This document shows, piece after piece, positions 6,801 through 8,730 of a stretch of 8,730 nucleotides of DNA. The stretch comes from Ktedonobacterales bacterium (GTDB lineage Bacteria > Chloroflexota > Ktedonobacteria > Ktedonobacterales > JADMIN01). The first letter of the stretch is position 1. Every line of letters begins with the position of its first letter. The notes beneath the pieces were generated by a model. That model searched no databases, was not told the origin of the DNA, and was given only the letters and a program-made list of their open reading frames with translations. The stretch lies in assembly GCA_015478575.1 (NCBI GenBank), contig JADMIN010000076.1, positions 1 to 8,730 of the forward strand, in the 5' to 3' direction. A program made the translations under genes and the position numbers.

Positions 6801-8214
6801 GCTGTTACATATCGTGCGCAACGCCGTGAACCATGGCATCGAGCGGCCCGACGTGCGCGAGCGTGCGGGCAAGCCGCGCGTGGGCCACATTCTTGTTGCC
6901 GCGGCCTATGAGGGGAATCAGGTCGCCATCTCGGTGCGTGACGACGGCGCCGGCCTCCTGCCGGAGCGCCTCCGCCAGACGGCCATCGCCCGCGGCCTCA
7001 TCAGTCCTTCTGCCCAGTTGAGCGACCGCGAGGCGATTGACCTCATCTTCTATCCCGGCATGACAACCGCCGAGACGGTGACGGAGGAGAGCGGGCGCGG
7101 CGTGGGCCTGGATGTCGTGCGGGATGTCGTGAACCGGTTGCGTGGCACAGTCGAGGTAGAATCGACACCCGGTGAAGGCAGCACGTTCACGCTCAAATTC
7201 CCCAACAGCCTCCAGATCGCGCGGGCCGTGCTGGTGCGCGCTGGCCAGCAGACCTGGGCGGTGCCCATGGCCGCTGTCGCACAGATCGGACGGCTGGATT
7301 ACTACGCGCGCGTGCCGGGGGCAACGCCCATGCTGGAAGTGCGCGGCGAGCGCTACCTCGTCGGGCATCTGGCCCACTATCTTGGCGTCACACCTGGTCC
7401 GGTTGGCGACCGCTCGGCGGTGCTCCTGATCAACGCGGGCAAGCATCGTGTCGCCATGCTGGTGGACGATGTAGCGGGCCAACGGGAGATCGTCTCCAAG
7501 CCACTCGGCCCACACTTGGTGGATGTGCGGGGCATCTCGGGGGCAACCGTGCTGGGCAATGGGCAGGTCGTGCTGATCCTCGAAGTGCATGAACTGCTGG
7601 CGCAGCCGCCACGTGAGACGTTCACCCTCCCACCGCCGGGCACGCGCGTGACCCCCGACCAGTTGCCGACCAGCCCGCTCGCTGGCTCGATTTCCGGCAG
7701 CCCGGAGACATGGGGCAGTCCGAGTCGGCCCGCGGCGACGGGCGCACCAGCGGCCTCATCTTCCCAAGGGTTCGTCGTCACCCCACGGGCCAGCGCCGGC
7801 CCGCCACCGACGCATGTTGTCATCCCACCGAGCGCGCGGCAATCGTATATTCTCGTGGTGGATGACAGCCCCAGCGTGCGGCGTGTTGTTTCGAACATGC
7901 TCAAGGCGCACGGGTGGAACGTCCAGACCGCGCGCGACGGTATCGAAGCATTGGAGGTGATCGCGCGCGCGCGGCCCGCTGCTGTCCTCCTCGATATCGA
8001 GATGCCACGTATGGATGGCTACGAGCTGATGGCGACGATCCGCAGCCAGGAGCAGTATCGCACCCTGCCCCTGATCGTGTTGACCTCACGCGCGGCGACG
8101 AAACACCACCAGCGCGCCATCCAACTCGGTGCCAATGCCTATATCATCAAGCCTTACCAGGATGAGGAGTTGCTGAACCAGATCGCGTCGTTGGTGGCCG
8201 CTCACGCGGGATAA
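3808..8214 (+). CDS. cheA: Hybrid CheA-type histidine kinase (ChpA/PilL/PixL-like), two Hpt domains and a receiver
   Basis: Central kinase of the pathway; 1468 residues from ATG 3808 (ATG 3817 is an alternative; no strong Shine-Dalgarno for either). Domains: Hpt1 about 8-125 with H53 (HTIGGSAAMM); Ala/Pro/Gly/Ser-rich linker about 130-365; helical middle region about 368-508; highly charged coiled coil about 533-586; Hpt2 about 633-745 with H668 (HTLKGAAGMMGF); dimerisation domain from about 780, with a disordered insert at 845-888 followed by the ChpA-type ELDRYTEFHRLSRGLSEG; ATPase with N box at N1005 (LLHIVRNAVNHG), G1 DDGAG at 1045-1049, F box around F1081, and G2 GRGVGLDVV from G1096; CheW-like domain about 1136-1265; Pro-rich linker; receiver with D1352/D1353, phospho-acceptor D1396, T1426 and K1448. 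Catalytic motifs look intact. It phosphorylates its Hpt histidines, then the PilG/PilH-like receivers and its own receiver. It is larger than ordinary CheA (about 650 residues) but smaller than P. aeruginosa ChpA (about 2,470). Confidence 0.95.
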   Translation: MDSMADNFDKTAILDSFIDEVSAYLPDIEANLDRLQQSPGDTPALEETYRRTHTIGGSAAMMDFTALAQVAQGMEEILGDALDHQRALDAPTIALLRRSYGRMVRMLGHIRAGTDDAALAAEDNADRAAWRGPTAASGVFNAPAPGAPAPPQPGNTGGLQVPDWLAAFAHSGPNGTGTGSEAGAPAASPAPATEDPWAASLSNQPTGAQPSVGAPASAGAPPSPDAWAHSGQYPSYGPPASAPEPAGQASMADMLQAFQASPAPPSGALSGPHGAPPPSDAGAAPPARDAWQESAPNGYDLSAMGTAALPTIPHPGPRSAQATPASPPWEQPTVFAPPSFGPGEGGGLSPSPGATGGESGAQALSALNEVRVDADAVRRQAASLRDVITTLREAAQTMEDERTELRGFLDGSKDALDRLEEWAGQQMGLDLRNSPDHVRRYLPLSVIWVTTTRLKKLVALLHSSGRNLTATQEQIEETLDELGSALNTFGHLYSTVASVGGSPENGFSATVAQMRWSPPPASAAEQAQALSPGARAELERTVREDLRRELEDDVRDELAVEVRRDEEQRLRHELEIQVRRQLLAELAPGLGASVISAQDGGTQAPPRMPFTDLGPRPVQVTSEQSPEALEVFRDEAQEHLQTITTGLTQLERVPGDVDALRSIRRAMHTLKGAAGMMGFALIQDLAHASEDLLDALNDGVIAFSPKVFSLIFDTSEALDQLITGRIARADDQQHTVQALIQRYVTLTGTPAATHPPGMGTAMRDAQAGNEAADATATSPDLSVRLQLSKLDALVTIFGELLINHSVLEERVARLNHLVSDTVQVSERLHEVGGQLESSFEAATLSSGRPTSILPNPNGAGRDANNWGASGQQPFSFGGQERPPAHAREFHELELDRYTEFHRLSRGLSEGVADVNTLSHEMETLIREIQTAFSREGRLSSDFQDRLLKARLVPLQSLVSRLYRTARASALKEGKEVEFFIDGGDTEVDRKIFEDIEGPLLHIVRNAVNHGIERPDVRERAGKPRVGHILVAAAYEGNQVAISVRDDGAGLLPERLRQTAIARGLISPSAQLSDREAIDLIFYPGMTTAETVTEESGRGVGLDVVRDVVNRLRGTVEVESTPGEGSTFTLKFPNSLQIARAVLVRAGQQTWAVPMAAVAQIGRLDYYARVPGATPMLEVRGERYLVGHLAHYLGVTPGPVGDRSAVLLINAGKHRVAMLVDDVAGQREIVSKPLGPHLVDVRGISGATVLGNGQVVLILEVHELLAQPPRETFTLPPPGTRVTPDQLPTSPLAGSISGSPETWGSPSRPAATGAPAASSSQGFVVTPRASAGPPPTHVVIPPSARQSYILVVDDSPSVRRVVSNMLKAHGWNVQTARDGIEALEVIARARPAAVLLDIEMPRMDGYELMATIRSQEQYRTLPLIVLTSRAATKHHQRAIQLGANAYIIKPYQDEELLNQIASLVAAHAG
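4195..4908 (+). other. Low-complexity linker of the kinase with recurring Trp motifs
   Basis: Encodes residues about 130-367 of the kinase, dominated by Ala, Pro, Gly and Ser and surely disordered. Five Trp residues stand out in short acidic or Pro contexts: PDW (W164), DPW (W197), DAW (W227), DAW (W291) and PPW (W329). A GQYPSYGPP stretch after W227 resembles the transducer's YGQP tail. Confidence 0.7.
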
Positions 8215-8226
8215 AGCAGTTTCCTC

Positions 8227-8240
8227 AGAGGGGAAGGGGG
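8227..8240 (+). promoter_or_regulatory. Purine-rich ribosome binding site of the small gene
   Basis: An uninterrupted A/G run (AGAGGGGAAGGGGG) ends 8 nt before the ATG at 8249. It is the main evidence that the small frame behind the kinase is translated. Confidence 0.55.
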
Positions 8241-8248
8241 CACGCCAG

Positions 8249-8467
8249 ATGCCGATGGGACGCGAGCGCGCGGTGCTGCGGTGGGATATCCATGGTACGT
8301 TGCTGCGCGAGCGGTTGGAGCGCATCGAGGCCACGCTCGCCGCTCCGCCTGCCGTACCGGCCACCAGCCAAGAGCGGGCGGAACGTGAGCGGCTTGCGCG
8401 CGAGCGCCAAGACGTGCTTAGCCGTCTGCGCGCGCTGGGTCCCTCGCCACGCGCGAAGATGGGCTGA
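8249..8467 (+). CDS. Small charged helical protein, function unknown
   Basis: 72 residues, not recognised as a known family. It begins 34 nt after the kinase stop behind a purine-rich ribosome binding site, so it is probably the last gene of the cluster. The sequence is very rich in Arg, Glu, Ala and Leu. Two likely helices (LLRERLERIEATLAA and ERAERERLARERQDVLSRLRAL) are separated by a Pro/Ala hinge (PPAVPAT), suggesting a helical hairpin or a short coiled coil. There is no signal peptide or membrane segment. A second ATG two codons later (8255) could also be the start. The last 50 nt overlap the 3' end of the convergent leuB gene. Being short and Arg-rich in GC-rich DNA it could be spurious; the ribosome binding site and position favour a real gene. 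Confidence 0.5.
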   Translation: MPMGRERAVLRWDIHGTLLRERLERIEATLAAPPAVPATSQERAERERLARERQDVLSRLRALGPSPRAKMG

Positions 8468-8730
8468 CCTCATGCCTGACGCGGCGCACCACCTCGGCCC
8501 CCATCTCATGCGTTGAGACGACGCGCCCGCGTGGCCCGGCGATATCCGCCGTCCGGAGGCCGGCTGCCACCGTCTGGCGCACCGCGCGCTCCACCGCCGC
8601 CGCCTCGCGCTTCAGCCCCAGCGAGTGGCGCAACAGGAGCGCCACACTCAGAATCGCCGCCAGCGGATTGGCTTTGCCCTGGCCGGTGATATCGGGCGCG
8701 GTCCCGTGGATCGGCTCATAGAGGCCGAAC
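8418..8730 (-). CDS. leuB: 3-isopropylmalate dehydrogenase, C-terminal part (5' end outside window)
   Basis: Enzyme of leucine biosynthesis that oxidises and decarboxylates (2R,3S)-3-isopropylmalate to 2-oxoisocaproate with NAD+; soluble cytoplasmic dimer. Only the last 103 residues are in the window; the frame enters from base 8730 with FGLYEPIHGTAPDITGQGKA followed by NPLAAILSVALLLRHSLGL. The EPIHGTAPDI...G...ANP segment is the NAD-binding signature of the isocitrate/isopropylmalate dehydrogenase family, and GLRTADIA followed by VVSTHEMGAEVV matches the end of LeuB. A further tail of about 15 residues after RHEV (SPSSRVARDPARADG), beyond the usual LeuB end, runs to a TAA at 8418-8420 and lies inside the overlap with the convergent small gene. 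It is unrelated to the chemosensory cluster. The family is certain; LeuB rather than tartrate or homoisocitrate dehydrogenase is likely. Confidence 0.9.
   Translation of the reverse strand, partial: FGLYEPIHGTAPDITGQGKANPLAAILSVALLLRHSLGLKREAAAVERAVRQTVAAGLRTADIAGPRGRVVSTHEMGAEVVRRVRHEVSPSSRVARDPARADG

Noticed and set aside
6805..7590. A 261-codon minus-strand open frame opposite the ATPase and CheW domains
   Set aside because: His/Arg/Ala-rich product with no family resemblance, directly antisense to conserved kinase motifs.

Overview
The window is GC-rich (roughly 60-65% by eye), densely coding and almost entirely on the plus strand. It holds one chemosensory gene cluster of the Pil-Chp (type IV pilus) / Pix (cyanobacterial phototaxis) class. 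At the right edge is the 3' end of leuB (3-isopropylmalate dehydrogenase), running in the opposite direction. Nothing here fixes the taxon. A Pil-Chp-type set in a high-GC genome, with a shortened transducer and long Pro/Ala/Gly-rich linkers, would fit a bacterium outside the Gammaproteobacteria, such as a member of the Chloroflexota. That placement is inference only.

Layout: 1-264, C-terminal part of a PilG-like response regulator cut by the window edge. 353-730, PilH-like single-domain response regulator. 837-1532, PilI/CheW-type adaptor with an 80-residue N-terminal extension. 1533-1791, the longest gap (259 nt), with a possible promoter, inverted repeats and a strong ribosome binding site. 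1792-3729, PilJ-like methyl-accepting protein with two membrane segments, almost no extracytoplasmic domain and a C-terminal tail of about 16 YGQP-type pentapeptides. 3808-8214, very large hybrid histidine kinase (ChpA/PilL/PixL type) with two Hpt domains, a long disordered linker, a helical middle region, kinase core, CheW-like domain and C-terminal receiver. 8249-8467, a small charged helical protein of unknown function whose 3' end overlaps the 3' end of leuB (8418-8730, minus strand) by 50 nt.

How the genes work together (family knowledge): the transducer and adaptor control autophosphorylation of the kinase. Phosphate passes through the Hpt histidines to the two stand-alone receivers and the kinase's own receiver, which tune pilus motor activity or second-messenger signalling. 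No methyltransferase (CheR/PilK) or methylesterase (CheB/ChpB) gene lies in the window.

The least ordinary features are the tandem-repeat tail of the transducer, its lack of a sensing domain, Trp-containing motifs in the kinase linker, a first Hpt domain without its conserved Lys, and a CheW adaptor with Trp where Arg is usual.
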